In this document: positions 40,305-49,222 of the stretch, piece after piece
Numbering within the stretch: the first letter of the stretch is position 1
Layout of the letters: each line of letters begins with the position of its first letter
Notes under the pieces: model-generated
Database searches by the model: none
The model's input: only the letters and a program-made list of their open reading frames with translations
What the model was told of the DNA's origin: nothing
Source of the DNA: UBA6623 sp965226435
Lineage (GTDB): Bacteria; Acidobacteriota; Terriglobia; Bryobacterales; UBA6623
Direction of reading: 5' to 3'
NCBI GenBank assembly: GCA_965226435.1
Contig: CBDDCY010000013.1
Location: 868,001 to 932,000, forward strand
Length of the DNA stretch: 64,000 nt
Made by a program: the position numbers and the translations under genes

Positions 40305-41168
40305 CTAACCCGCCGAAGCCGTCTCTCCGGGCCGGGCTTCGTCGGGCAAGTCCGAGGCGTCCGCGGCGGCCGGTTGCTCTTCGTGCGAGGTTCCATCCGT
40401 CGACGGATCGGGCTTGATGCTCGGCCATGGTGCCGACGAAACGTTCTCCGCTTGCCGAGCCGCCGATTGCTCCTTGACTCTTCGGTAGAGGATGTGGCCG
40501 CCGAGAGCGATCAGGGCCAAGGGCCAAAAGCGAACGACATCCGCGAGCCGCCAATACCCCAACGAATGCAGCAGAAAGACAACGCCGAGAACGATCAGCA
40601 CGACGCCGCCCACGGGCGAAGAAGTACCTAAGAGCCCCGACATGTCATCGAGTTCCTCGCCACGCCGCAGAGCCCGCGCGGTCTGCACCGCCTCAATCGG
40701 CATATATAGGCTTGTGAGCGCCAGCAAGACGACGAACACGGCCACGCCGCCTGGTTGATCGGCTTGTCCGCTGGTGATGGCGGCGCCCAGCAGTCCGCCC
40801 CACAATAACGCGTGAACGACTCCCTTGGCATACTGGCCGTTATAGACGGCTCCCACGCCCGGAATGAAGCCCAGGATGAAAGCCAAGACCGGAAGCGGAC
40901 CTTCCTCCTGATAGCTCGGTTGTCCGAAATTCTCCGCCCGCCGCCGAGCGTCCTCGTTGCTCGCCGTCGCTTGAGGGGATGCCGGCTCTTTGTGTGTCGT
41001 GTCGGAGGTGAAACCCACGGTCGGCTGCTCGAGCGCTTCCAGCTTTTCGTCGCAGGCCGGACAATGGGGCACGCCGAGGCGGTCTTTGCGACACTCCTCG
41101 CAGACGGCTCGGCCGCAATTGCGGCAAAAGCCCGCGGCCGGGGTTTCTTCGTGTGTTGCGCAGTTCAC
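40305..41168 (-). CDS. B-box zinc-finger membrane protein
   Basis: A 287-residue protein. The N-terminal Cys/His region (MNCATHEETPAAGFCRNCGR, then VCEECRKDRLG and HCPACDEK) is a B-box-like double zinc finger. After a polar linker come membrane helices (PVLAFILGFIPGVGAVYNGQ, VHALLWGGLLGAAI, VAVFVVLLALTSLYM). A LiaI-like DUF5668 pair follows (VVLIVLGVVFLLHSLGYW, FWPLALIALGGHILY). The start overlaps the anti-sigma stop by 4 bp and the next gene begins 25 bp after it. This gene order is, from memory, common in Acidobacteria. Role inferred: envelope stress response. Confidence 0.78.
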   Translation of the reverse strand: MNCATHEETPAAGFCRNCGRAVCEECRKDRLGVPHCPACDEKLEALEQPTVGFTSDTTHKEPASPQATASNEDARRRAENFGQPSYQEEGPLPVLAFILGFIPGVGAVYNGQYAKGVVHALLWGGLLGAAITSGQADQPGGVAVFVVLLALTSLYMPIEAVQTARALRRGEELDDMSGLLGTSSPVGGVVLIVLGVVFLLHSLGYWRLADVVRFWPLALIALGGHILYRRVKEQSAARQAENVSSAPWPSIKPDPSTDGTSHEEQPAAADASDLPDEARPGETASAG

Positions 41169-41779
41169 GGAACCTCTCCCATTGGCGCATCCGCGCCGTC
41201 CTTCTTGTCGCGCTCCCCGGCGGGAAGCCGAGCCGGCGCCGCCGCCGGGTCGGTGATGTACATTTCGCCATCCCCGAATTCGGTTTGCAGCCGATAGAGC
41301 ATTACGGTTGTTTCATAAAGCTCCAGTCCGGTTTCCCAAGCTCGGTCGAGTCCGTCGGCGACGCCGGCCGCCAAGACCGCCGACCCGCCCTCTTGTGCAC
41401 CCAGACGCTCCCAAGCACCTCGACCGTGGAAAGTCATCATCGACAGCCACAAAAGCGTCATCGCCACACTCATCGCCAGACGCGGCTGCATCAAGGGATG
41501 GATGAACGGTCGCAAGAAGCCGAATACCCCCGCCAGTCCGCCGGCCGCCACCGGCGCGCCCGCAACGAGAGTGCCGTGAAGAATGGCATCGACCAACTCG
41601 GCGGGAGGGTCGACCTTGGGGGCGTCTTGCAGCAAGCCTAGGGCTAGCTCGGCGTCGGCCAGTTTGTCGCCGCAAGCACCGCATTCGGCGCGATGATGCT
41701 CAATCCCGCGGCGCTGTTCGAAATCCGCCGTCCCGTCGAGATAGTCGCACAAGACGCGGTCGAAATCACGGCACTTCAT
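41165..41779 (-). CDS. Anti-sigma factor with zf-HC2 domain
   Basis: A 204-residue protein. The N-terminal ZAS-type motif H29-x3-C33-x2-C36 (EHHRAECGACGDK) is the zinc site that binds ECF sigma factors. A single membrane segment lies at about residues 98-116 (RLAMSVAMTLLWLSMM), and a charged C-terminal part is presumably periplasmic. It overlaps the sigma gene by 4 bp (ATGA), the usual arrangement for a sigma/anti-sigma pair. It should hold the sigma factor inactive until an envelope signal releases it. Confidence 0.85.
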   Translation of the reverse strand: MKCRDFDRVLCDYLDGTADFEQRRGIEHHRAECGACGDKLADAELALGLLQDAPKVDPPAELVDAILHGTLVAGAPVAAGGLAGVFGFLRPFIHPLMQPRLAMSVAMTLLWLSMMTFHGRGAWERLGAQEGGSAVLAAGVADGLDRAWETGLELYETTVMLYRLQTEFGDGEMYITDPAAAPARLPAGERDKKDGADAPMGEVP

Positions 41780-42432
41780 GGGCGTACCCCCAGGGTGCGA
41801 AGCTGTTTGCCGAGCTCCGAGCGGCCACGATTGATGCGGGACTTCACGGTACCTTCCGGAATGCGCAGCACCTGCGCGATTTCCTTATACTCCATTTCCT
41901 CGAGGTCGCGCAAAATCACGGCCTCGCGCAGCTCCGGGGACAGACGCTGTAAGCCCGATTGCAATATCTCGCTCGTCTCGCGTCCACGAAGCGTCTGATC
42001 GGCTTGCCCACCCGATGACGCCGTCGCTTCAAGCACCAAGATTTGATCCTCAATGGAATCGAGCACGCGGTGCTTTTTCGTGCGCCGGTAGTTGTCGATC
42101 AGCAAGTTTCGCGTCAGGCGCAGCAGCCAGGTGCGGAATCGGCCCGCGCGAGCATCGTAGGTGTGCAGGCTGCGGAAGACCCGCAAGAAGACTTCTTGCG
42201 TGAGATCGTTTGATTCCTCGGAATGATTCGTGAACCGATAGCAGGCGCTATAGACCAACCGCGTGTGCGATCGCACTAGGTGCTCCCACGCACCGCGGTC
42301 GCCGTGACGGCAGCGCTCGACTAAATCGGCGTCTTGGCTCATCCGCGCTTCGGCCGCCCTTTGTTCGGCGGCGCGGCCGGGGTCGGCCGCCCACCATCCG
42401 CTCCAGCTATCCAGTGTCGCTTCGGACATCAT
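41776..42432 (-). CDS. ECF-type RNA polymerase sigma factor (RpoE-like)
   Basis: A 218-residue protein with sigma region 2 (LVYSACYRFTNHSEESNDLT, QEVFLRVFRSLHTYD, GRFRTWLLRLTRNLLIDNYR) and region 4 (LSPELREAVILRDLEEMEYK, EIAQVLRIPEGTVKSRINRG). About 30 extra residues precede region 2; a later ATG (MSQDAD, 42342) would give a shorter protein. It is followed by its anti-sigma with a 4-bp overlap. A matching ECF-type promoter lies just upstream, suggesting autoregulation. Confidence 0.9.
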   Translation of the reverse strand: MMSEATLDSWSGWWAADPGRAAEQRAAEARMSQDADLVERCRHGDRGAWEHLVRSHTRLVYSACYRFTNHSEESNDLTQEVFLRVFRSLHTYDARAGRFRTWLLRLTRNLLIDNYRRTKKHRVLDSIEDQILVLEATASSGGQADQTLRGRETSEILQSGLQRLSPELREAVILRDLEEMEYKEIAQVLRIPEGTVKSRINRGRSELGKQLRTLGVRP

Positions 42433-42458
42433 CTTTCTACCACGTCCTCGTACCTAGA

Positions 42459-42485
42459 GAAACGAGCGGCCCCAGAGGAAAGTTC
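42459..42485 (-). promoter_or_regulatory. Candidate autoregulated ECF promoter
   Basis: Read on the minus strand: GAACTT (42485-42480), a 15-bp spacer, CGTTTC (42464-42459). This fits the GAAC-N15-16-CGTC type used by many ECF sigma factors. The leader to the sigma start at 42432 would be about 20 nt. Confidence 0.45.
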
Positions 42486-42618
42486 ATGGAATCGAAAAAA
42501 AGTGTCCGCAAACGCGGCGGCCGTCGTTTCCTTCAGGGCAGTCTTTCGGTTCTCCGCCGGAATGTATGATAGGCGTAGCATTGCGAGGCGGGTCCGGACA
42601 ACGGAGAGGAAGAGGAAC

Positions 42619-43095
42619 TTGGCCGACACGATTCGACTGACGATCAACGGACAAGAGAGGTCCACCGAGACCGATCCCCAACGACCTCTGCTCGAGGTTC
42701 TACGCGAGGACTTTCAACTCACCGGCACCAAGTACGGTTGCGGCGAAGGACAATGTCGGGCATGCACGGTCTTGCTCGATGGGCGTCCGGTGACCTCCTG
42801 TCTGACGCCGACTGCCGCGGCCGCCGGCAAACGGATCACCACGATCGAGGGACTCGCGGCCGCCGACCGGCTGCACCCGGTACAACAAGCTTTTCTGGAA
42901 GCCGGCGCGATGCAATGCGGGTATTGTGTTCCGGGGATGATCCTGACCGTCGCCGTTTTGCTCAAGGGCAACCCGAACCCTAGCGACCAAGAAACCAAGG
43001 AAGCTCTCAACGGCAACCTCTGCCGTTGTTGCGGCTATCGAAACATCATGGCGGCTGTTCGTCTGGCCGCCCGGAAAGGCCGGCCCTCGAGATAG
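42619..43095 (+). CDS. [2Fe-2S] small subunit of a molybdenum hydroxylase
   Basis: A protein of about 158 residues with a TTG start at 42619, chosen because a purine-rich GGAGAGGAAGAGGA stretch lies just upstream. The plant-type cluster is C41-x4-C46-x2-C49-x11-C61 and the second cluster is C100-x2-C103 with C135-x-C137. These are the two [2Fe-2S] centres that pass electrons from the molybdenum site in xanthine-dehydrogenase-type enzymes (CoxS/IorA). It lies 15 bp before the large subunit. No FAD subunit is present, as in isoquinoline-oxidoreductase-type (IorAB) enzymes, which use an external cytochrome. Confidence 0.9.
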   Translation: MADTIRLTINGQERSTETDPQRPLLEVLREDFQLTGTKYGCGEGQCRACTVLLDGRPVTSCLTPTAAAAGKRITTIEGLAAADRLHPVQQAFLEAGAMQCGYCVPGMILTVAVLLKGNPNPSDQETKEALNGNLCRCCGYRNIMAAVRLAARKGRPSR

Positions 43096-43110
43096 ACGGG
43101 GAGAAACCGT

Positions 43111-45279
43111 ATGACGACCCGGCCCGAGACCGAAGACCTCCACGAGCCCGAACGCTACGAACTCACGGAAGGGCCTCCTTATCGATTCGAGGTTGACCGC
43201 CGGGAGTTTCTCGGCGCCGCCGGCGCCGGATTGCTGATCACCGTCTCGGGAGCGGTTGCCTGCCGTCAACAAGGCGCCGCGGCGGGAGGTGACGCCGCGC
43301 CGAGCCGACTTCACATCGCCAATGACGGCGTGATCACGGTCATGACCGGCAAAGTCGAGGTCGGTCAAGGGTCTCGCACTCAGCTGATGCAGGCCGCCGC
43401 CGAGGAAATGCGTGTTCAGATTGACTCGTTGCGCCTGATCATGGCGGATACCGACCGCGTGCCGGATGACGGTGCGACCGCGGGAAGTCGCACGACTCCT
43501 CGGACCGTGCCGGCCGTGCGCAAGGCCGCCGCGGCGGCCCGCGAGGCTCTCCTGCGCGCGGCCTCCGAGAGCTGGAGTGTGGATATCGAGCGGTTGCGAG
43601 TGAGCGACGGCGTTGTATCGCTTCCCGGCGATACCCGGAAACTCACCTACGGCGATCTTGCCGAGTCCGAGCAACTCACCACCATGCTCGCTGAGTCCGC
43701 GCCGGAGGATGTTTCTCTCACTCGCGTCGAGAATTGGGCAGTGTTGGGACAATCGGTCCCGCGCGTTGACGGTCGCGACATTGTGACCGGCGCGCACCGT
43801 TTTCCTTCCGACATAGTCCGCCCCGGCATGCTCTATGGCAAGGTTCTTCGCGCGCCTTCCTATGGGGCTACGCTCTCAAAGATCGATCTTTCCGTCGCCC
43901 GCCGCAAGGTGAACGGCGTAATCGCCGTGCGTGACGGAGACTTCGTGGGCTGTGCCGCGCCCACGTCCCACGGAGCCCGGCAGGCACTCGAAGCCGTTGC
44001 TCAAACCGCCCAATGGAACACCGCCGATCACCCTTCAAGCCAAGAACTGTTTTCCCACCTCAAAGAGCACGCCGTGAAGGAGGGGACCGGAAGACGCGGA
44101 CCGCGTCGTCGAACCAAGGGCTCGGTCGAGGAAGGTTTTTCGGCCGCGACACAAACGCTGACGGCGACCTATCGGATTCCCTATATCCAACACGCCCCCA
44201 TGGAGCCACGTGCCGCCGTCGCGGAATGGAAAGACGGCAAACTCACGGTTTGGACCGGCACTCAGCGACCCAACGGCGTCCATCAACAGTTGGTCGAGGC
44301 CTTCCGGCTTGCCGCCGACAAGGTCCGCGTTATCGTTCCCGACACAGGCGGAGGTTTCGGAGGCAAGCATACCGGCGAGACAGCAATCGAAGCCGCGCGG
44401 TTGGCCAAGGAAACGGGACGCCCGGTTTCCCTGCGCTGGACGCGGGGAGAAGAGTTCGCGTGGGCTTATTTCCGGCCCGCCGGTCTGTTTGAGGTTCGCG
44501 CCGGAATCGACCGCGGCGGTGCCATTACGGCTTGGGAATTTACGAATTACAATGCGGGAACGGCGGGGATTGAGTCACCGTACAATATCCCCAATACCGT
44601 CACCCAATACTTCCCGTCTCAGTCGCCGTTGCGCGAAGGCTCCTATCGCGGAATCGCCGCCACGACGAACAACCATGTTCGGGAAGCTTTCATGGATGAA
44701 CTGGCCGCGGCGGCGAATCTCGAACCGTTGGAATTTCGGCTGCGAAACCTGGAGGATTCGCGGATGGAAGCGGTCCTGCGCACCGCCGCCGAGCGTTTCG
44801 GACCGCGGGCAAAGCGCGGTCGAAAACCAGGCGTGGGCGTAGGGATTGCCGGTGGTTTCGAGAAAGGTTCCTATGTCGCGACATGCGTCGAGGTCGAGGT
44901 GGACGAACGACGGGGAAATGTCCGAGTGCTGCGTCTTGTCGAGGCTTTCGAATGCGGCGCCGTCCAGAACTCGCGTAACTTGAAGGCGCAAGTCGAAGGA
45001 TCGATCATTCAAGGGCTGGGCGGCGCCTTGACCGAGCAGATCCGTTTCGAAAACGGTCGTTTGCTCAACGGCAGCTTTGCTGACTACCGCGTGCCTCGTT
45101 TCAAAGACATCCCCCCTATAGAGACAATCCTGTTGGATCGCAAGGATCTGCCTTCGGTCGGCGGGGGCGAGACACCTATCATCACGGTTGCTCCGGCAAT
45201 CGCCAACGCCGTCTACGACGCGATTGGCGTTCGCGTGCGGTCACTACCGATCGCGGGTGAAGTCCTCAAACCGGCGTAG
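43111..45279 (+). CDS. Molybdopterin-binding large subunit, IorB-type xanthine dehydrogenase family
   Basis: A 722-residue protein with a Tat-like motif at residues about 29-50 (DRREFLGAAGAGLLITVSG), so the complex is probably exported. Molybdenum-domain motifs follow: GKVEVGQGSRTQLMQAAAEE, ATYRIPYIQHAPMEPRAAVA, DTGGGFGGKHTGETAIEAA, YRGIAATTNNHVREAFMDEL and the catalytic Glu in SVGGGETPI near the end. IorB-like enzymes hydroxylate N-heterocycles or oxidise aldehydes; the substrate here is unknown. It pairs with the [2Fe-2S] subunit upstream, and no maturation gene (XdhC type) is adjacent. Confidence 0.87.
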   Translation: MTTRPETEDLHEPERYELTEGPPYRFEVDRREFLGAAGAGLLITVSGAVACRQQGAAAGGDAAPSRLHIANDGVITVMTGKVEVGQGSRTQLMQAAAEEMRVQIDSLRLIMADTDRVPDDGATAGSRTTPRTVPAVRKAAAAAREALLRAASESWSVDIERLRVSDGVVSLPGDTRKLTYGDLAESEQLTTMLAESAPEDVSLTRVENWAVLGQSVPRVDGRDIVTGAHRFPSDIVRPGMLYGKVLRAPSYGATLSKIDLSVARRKVNGVIAVRDGDFVGCAAPTSHGARQALEAVAQTAQWNTADHPSSQELFSHLKEHAVKEGTGRRGPRRRTKGSVEEGFSAATQTLTATYRIPYIQHAPMEPRAAVAEWKDGKLTVWTGTQRPNGVHQQLVEAFRLAADKVRVIVPDTGGGFGGKHTGETAIEAARLAKETGRPVSLRWTRGEEFAWAYFRPAGLFEVRAGIDRGGAITAWEFTNYNAGTAGIESPYNIPNTVTQYFPSQSPLREGSYRGIAATTNNHVREAFMDELAAAANLEPLEFRLRNLEDSRMEAVLRTAAERFGPRAKRGRKPGVGVGIAGGFEKGSYVATCVEVEVDERRGNVRVLRLVEAFECGAVQNSRNLKAQVEGSIIQGLGGALTEQIRFENGRLLNGSFADYRVPRFKDIPPIETILLDRKDLPSVGGGETPIITVAPAIANAVYDAIGVRVRSLPIAGEVLKPA

Positions 45280-45286
45280 ATGGCGG

Positions 45287-46111
45287 TCATGTAGCCGGCC
45301 GTAGATTCGCAAGCAGGGACAAAGGCAGGTTCAGCGCTCCCAGCGGCGTCTTCGACTTCTCCTCGCCGTGAAAGTCACTCCCGCCCGTCACTTTCAGGCC
45401 GACCGAAACCGCCGCCCGGTACAGCAGCTCGCGTTGTTCCGGCGTATGGTCCCCGTGAAAAGCCTCCACCGCGTCCAACCCTTTCTCAGCCAATTCCGAG
45501 AAAAGCTCTTCGGCCGGACGCCCTTCCTGCTCCACGAAACGCATCGGGTGCGCCCAGGAGGATAGGCCGCCGGCCTCGCGAATCCAGCGCAACACGTTTT
45601 CCACCGAAGGATCGCGGCGCTCGACGTACCCCGGTTGGCTTTCGTCTAAATAGCGGTCGAAGGCCTCGCGGTAATTCGGCACGTAGCCTTTGTTGACAAG
45701 AACCTGCGCGAAATGCGGACGCCCGGTTTGCGCGCGGCCCAACGCCTCGGCGTCTTCCAACCGGATACTCAGGCCTAATTCGCGCAATCTCGCTGTGAGT
45801 CGCTGGTTGCGTTCGCGGCGCCCCTGTTGCACGCAATCGAGATGTTCGCGAAAAGCTTTGCCCGGCGGTTGATCCAAGAAATAGCCGAGAACGTGAATCG
45901 CCCGCCCATGCAGGCTCGTGCTCAATTCCACGCCACAGACCAAATCAAGACCGCGGCCGGCGGCATACTCCACCGCCGCGTCGTAACCTTCCAGACTGTC
46001 GTGGTCGGTGATCGAAAGGGCTTTGAGGCCCTTTTCGCAAGCCAAATCGACGAGTTGCTCGGGCGTCAGAGAGCCGTCGGAGCGGTCAGTGTGAGCATGC
46101 AGATCAACCAT
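45287..46111 (-). CDS. PHP-domain phosphoesterase (3',5'-nucleoside bisphosphate phosphatase-like)
   Basis: A 274-residue protein of the YciV/RNase AM type. Metal ligands are visible in MVDLHAHTDRSDGSLTPEQL (H5, H7, D12), SITDHDSLEGYD, CGVELSTSL, RPHFAQVLV, WAHPMRF and GGSDFHGEE. Characterised relatives remove the 3'-phosphate from pAp and other 3',5'-bisphosphates and trim RNA ends. It overlaps the cysC gene by 8 bp, at the end of a sulfate assimilation operon in which reduction of PAPS would release pAp. A pAp-recycling role is a reasonable inference. No CysQ-type gene is in the window. Confidence 0.85.
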   Translation of the reverse strand: MVDLHAHTDRSDGSLTPEQLVDLACEKGLKALSITDHDSLEGYDAAVEYAAGRGLDLVCGVELSTSLHGRAIHVLGYFLDQPPGKAFREHLDCVQQGRRERNQRLTARLRELGLSIRLEDAEALGRAQTGRPHFAQVLVNKGYVPNYREAFDRYLDESQPGYVERRDPSVENVLRWIREAGGLSSWAHPMRFVEQEGRPAEELFSELAEKGLDAVEAFHGDHTPEQRELLYRAAVSVGLKVTGGSDFHGEEKSKTPLGALNLPLSLLANLRPAT

Positions 46112-46643
46112 TAGGCGACAAAAGATCGAGGTCTACTAGTTTAGCCCAAATTTTCTCGGCGCTTTCGTCAGGAGTTTCCTTGCTGGAATCAAAAACGATT
46201 TCGGCGTTTTCCGGCGCTTCGTAGGGGTCCGAAACACCCGTGAAGTTCTTGATCTCCCCGGCCAGGGCTTTCTTGTAAAGGCCCTTGACGTCGCGTTCCA
46301 CCAAGGTCTCCAAAGGGCAATAAGCGTACACTTCGACGAAATTGTCAATCCGCTCGCGTACGAAGTCACGTACTTCGCGATAGGGAGAAATGGCCGCCGT
46401 GACGGCGATCACGCCGTTGCGCGAAAGCAGCTCGGCGACGAACCCGATACGTTTGATGTTCGTGTCACGGTCTTCCTTGCTGAAACCGAGCCCCTTCGAA
46501 AGATTCGTGCGAACGATGTCGCCGTCGAGAACCTCTACTTTGGCGCTGCCCTCGCGCAGACGCTTTTCCAAGATCTCGGAAACCGTCGTCTTCCCGGAGC
46601 CGGAAAGACCCGTGAACCAGAGTGTGAAACCTTTATGAGTCAT
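46104..46643 (-). CDS. cysC: Adenylylsulfate kinase
   Basis: A protein of about 179 residues starting MTHKGFTLWFTGLSGSGKTT, with the P-loop at residues 12-19. DGDIVRTNLSKGLGFSKEDR, FVAELLSRNGVIAVTAAISP and KALAGEIKNFTGVSDPYEAP follow, all characteristic of APS kinase. It phosphorylates APS to PAPS. AAGGAAGAA precedes the ATG at 46643; an upstream frame to 46721 is not family-like. It is 104 bp after cysH and overlaps the PHP gene, so it is part of the sat-cysH-cysC unit. Confidence 0.93.
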   Translation of the reverse strand: MTHKGFTLWFTGLSGSGKTTVSEILEKRLREGSAKVEVLDGDIVRTNLSKGLGFSKEDRDTNIKRIGFVAELLSRNGVIAVTAAISPYREVRDFVRERIDNFVEVYAYCPLETLVERDVKGLYKKALAGEIKNFTGVSDPYEAPENAEIVFDSSKETPDESAEKIWAKLVDLDLLSPNG

Positions 46644-46747
46644 GTTCAATTCTTCCTTCTTCAAGAATGCCGGTGCCGCAACCGAGCGTTGTCGGGAAAC
46701 CGTCGGACCTCGCCGGCCCAACCTTCAGATTAAGTCGAGAGGACGCC

Positions 46748-47524
46748 CTACTCCCCGGCTTTGCGGAGCAACTCCCGTAGATTCGCGTCGAGTTTGCGGG
46801 CCACCGTTCCGTCCGCGTTGAAGTGGATGCCGCACTCCTTGTCGCCTTCTTCTTCCCACCACCAACGCCCGGCGCGGATGTTCTCTCCGTCAAAGTTCGC
46901 CCGTGTGCACGGAGCGCAACCGATGCTTGTATACCCCTCGGAGAACAGCCGGTGCTTGGGAACATCGTAGCGGCGAACATATTCCTCGATCTGCTGTTCG
47001 GACCAGTCAGCCAGTGGCGACAACTTGTAGATCCCACCGTGCTTCTCGTCGATTTCGACTTTCTTGACGTCCTCGCGGCTTTCCGCCTGTCCCCGCCGCA
47101 GCCCCACGGCCCAAGCGTCAAGCTGCCTCAGCTTTCTTCGCAGCGGCCGCACCTTACGAACTTCACAGCACAAGCGACGATTTTCCACCGACTCGTAAAA
47201 CAAGTTCGGCCCGTGCCCGCTCACCATCGTGGTCGTCTCGAGCGTGTCGGGATAAAGTACTTCCACCGGAATCCCGTAACGCCCCCGCGTCCGTTCGATG
47301 ATCTCGTGGGTCGCCTCGGGCAGCCTTCCCGTGTCGATCGTGAACAGTTGGAACTTGCCCAAGTCGAGCCGCACTGCCATGTCGATAATGACCATGCCGC
47401 CCAGTTGGAAGCTCGTGCAGATGCCGAAACGTTCCCCGAACTGCTTCATCCCCCAGGCGAGGATTTCCTCGGCCGGAGCGTTTTCCGGCGGGACGTTATC
47501 CAGCAGCTTCGCCGCCTGGGCCAT
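46748..47524 (-). CDS. cysH: Adenylyl-sulfate / phosphoadenylyl-sulfate reductase
   Basis: A 258-residue protein with the PAPS-reductase core (TSFQLGGMVIIDMAVRL, LFTIDTGRLPEATHEI). Four Cys bind a [4Fe-4S] cluster: C119-C120 (RRLCCEVRKVRPL) and C203-x2-C206 (IGCAPCTRA). The catalytic Cys C231 lies in KECGIHF. The cluster indicates the APS-reducing bacterial type, although many such enzymes accept both APS and PAPS. It follows sat with a 2-bp gap. The presence of cysC in the same operon means PAPS is also made. Confidence 0.92.
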   Translation of the reverse strand: MAQAAKLLDNVPPENAPAEEILAWGMKQFGERFGICTSFQLGGMVIIDMAVRLDLGKFQLFTIDTGRLPEATHEIIERTRGRYGIPVEVLYPDTLETTTMVSGHGPNLFYESVENRRLCCEVRKVRPLRRKLRQLDAWAVGLRRGQAESREDVKKVEIDEKHGGIYKLSPLADWSEQQIEEYVRRYDVPKHRLFSEGYTSIGCAPCTRANFDGENIRAGRWWWEEEGDKECGIHFNADGTVARKLDANLRELLRKAGE

Positions 47525-47526
47525 CG

Positions 47527-48630
47527 TCAGCTCGATGCCTCCAAGAGAATCTTCGCCACCTCGGGCCGGGTGAATTCCGGCGGCGGCAACTTGCCTTCCT
47601 TGAGCATGGCGCGAACCGCCGTGCCGCTCAAGTGAACATAGTTTTCCTTGTCATGCGGACAGCTCTTCGGCGACGTCATGCCGCCGCAGGCCTTGCAGTA
47701 ATGGACAAAGTTAAAGAAGAGCGGCTCGATCCCCAGTTCGTCGCGCCCGAACTCCAAGAAGATCTGCTGGGCGTCGAAAGGACCGTAGTAGTTGCCCACC
47801 CCGGCGTGATCCCGGCCCACGATGAAGTGCGTAATGCCGTAGTTCTTGCGGACTTGGGCGTGAAAGACGGCCTCGCGCGGCCCGGCATAGCGCATCCACG
47901 CCGGGAAGCCGGCCAGCAGCGTGTGGTCGGGCGAGTAGTAGTTGTCGATCAGTGCGTGATAGCAGGCCAGGCGAACTTCCGCCGGCGTGTCATCGGCCTT
48001 GGTTTCTCCCAGTAGCGGATGAACGACGAGCCCATCGGCGGTCTCCAGAGCAATCTTCGTTACGAACTCGTGCGCCCGATGGATTGGATTGCGGGTCTGA
48101 AAGCCGACGATCTTCTTCCATCCCTTTTCCTCGATCGTGGCTCGCACCGCACTGGGGGAAAAAGGCAAACCGCCGGGAATATGAAACTGCCAGTCGGGAA
48201 ACGTCTCGACTTCTCCCGCCAGGCTGTACTCACCAGCCTCCGCAAGCCAAGCCACGCCCGGGTGCGCGGCGTCCTCGGTGCGGAAGATGTTGCGAGCGTA
48301 TTGAGATTTGTCGATTTCAAAAACGTCTTCGATGTGCAGCGCGCCCGCCGGCGTGTCGCCATCCATCAAAATGACGCGTTCGGCTTGGCGTAGCTGCTTG
48401 GCCTGCTCGGCGCTGATTGGGAAGACGATCGGGATGCTCCACGGCTCTCCCGTCGTAAGGTGCATTTTTTCAGCAACATGAGACACTTCCGTGCCGGGCA
48501 AGAAACGTTTGACCGGGTGATAGCCGCCCTCCGAAAGCAAGAAGAGATCGCTCAATTGGCGAAACGTCGCCGTGATTTTGGGTGGATTGTTTTCAAGAAG
48601 AGCCGAAGCTCTCTCAGCGGATACCAACAT
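47527..48630 (-). CDS. sat: Sulfate adenylyltransferase (monomeric Sat type)
   Basis: A 367-residue protein that makes APS from ATP and sulfate. Signatures include GFQTRNPIHRAHEFVTKIAL (the QxRNPxHxxH nucleotide motif), LVVHPLLGETKADDTPAEVR, FIVGRDHAGVGNYYGPFDAQ and a zinc-type Cys motif (HYCKACGGM with a later CPHD). It is the archaeal/Gram-positive Sat type rather than the CysDN type. It is the first gene of the sulfate operon. A weak promoter-like TTGCCG-N17-TACTCT is visible on the minus strand at about 48666-48694. Confidence 0.93.
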   Translation of the reverse strand: MLVSAERASALLENNPPKITATFRQLSDLFLLSEGGYHPVKRFLPGTEVSHVAEKMHLTTGEPWSIPIVFPISAEQAKQLRQAERVILMDGDTPAGALHIEDVFEIDKSQYARNIFRTEDAAHPGVAWLAEAGEYSLAGEVETFPDWQFHIPGGLPFSPSAVRATIEEKGWKKIVGFQTRNPIHRAHEFVTKIALETADGLVVHPLLGETKADDTPAEVRLACYHALIDNYYSPDHTLLAGFPAWMRYAGPREAVFHAQVRKNYGITHFIVGRDHAGVGNYYGPFDAQQIFLEFGRDELGIEPLFFNFVHYCKACGGMTSPKSCPHDKENYVHLSGTAVRAMLKEGKLPPPEFTRPEVAKILLEASS

Positions 48631-49017
48631 GGAGGGTCAATCTCCTATTTCCTATCGATTTAGTAGAGATTCTTAGAGTAGCAGAGCGGCGGCCCTGCGG
48701 CAAGTTGACCGTCGGGGAGCCACCACTCTACGGTGGGTGGGTTTTAGGCCTCGGCCGTCCTCGAAATTTTGGTGGAGCCCTACAGCCCCGCGAAGTCCCA
48801 TCGAACTTTGAAAGACCCAACGGCAACGGCCATGCCAACACTATGCGAAACGACCCGCAAATCGCCCCAGCCTCGTCCCGGCTTGAGGGTGGCGACTCTT
48901 CTCCAGGACGAGACCATCTGCCCGCGCCTGAGAGTGCTCGGAGGCTTGTTGAGAAGGCTTCGATCCGCCATTGCGGAGGAAACCACCGCCAACCAGAGCC
49001 GCATCGCCACTGGGCTG

Positions 49018-49113
49018 TGAAAAATTGGGGACTGTACCGAGCGCCGACCGAATAAGTTCCATTGAATCCATATTTTCGTTTGGCGCGAAGTGGACTGTCC
49101 CCCATTTTTTCAT
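49018..49113. repeat. REP-like inverted pair in the gap before the sulfate operon
   Basis: GAAAAAATTGGGGACTGT (49019-49036) faces ACTGTCCCCCATTTTTTC (49095-49112), an imperfect inverted pair with an inner GCGCC/GGCGC pairing, the third occurrence of this motif family. The whole gap 48631-49222 (592 bp) contains no gene I can support. A short hairpin CCACC/GGTGG lies at about 48720-48736. Confidence 0.55.
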
Positions 49114-49222
49114 GCGGTTGTGGCACTAGAGGGTGTGCGACATGAATGTGAACGTCCCGTGCCATGCGAGCGATACAGGTAAAGGCCCGCGGGGAAGTCC
49201 TTCTTAGCCCTGGCGGCCCAGG

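Noticed and set aside
48728..49165. Several overlapping frames of 75-145 codons in the gap before the sulfate operon
   Set aside because: They exist on both strands, overlap each other, lack ribosome-binding sites and include the REP-like pair; none looks like a protein.
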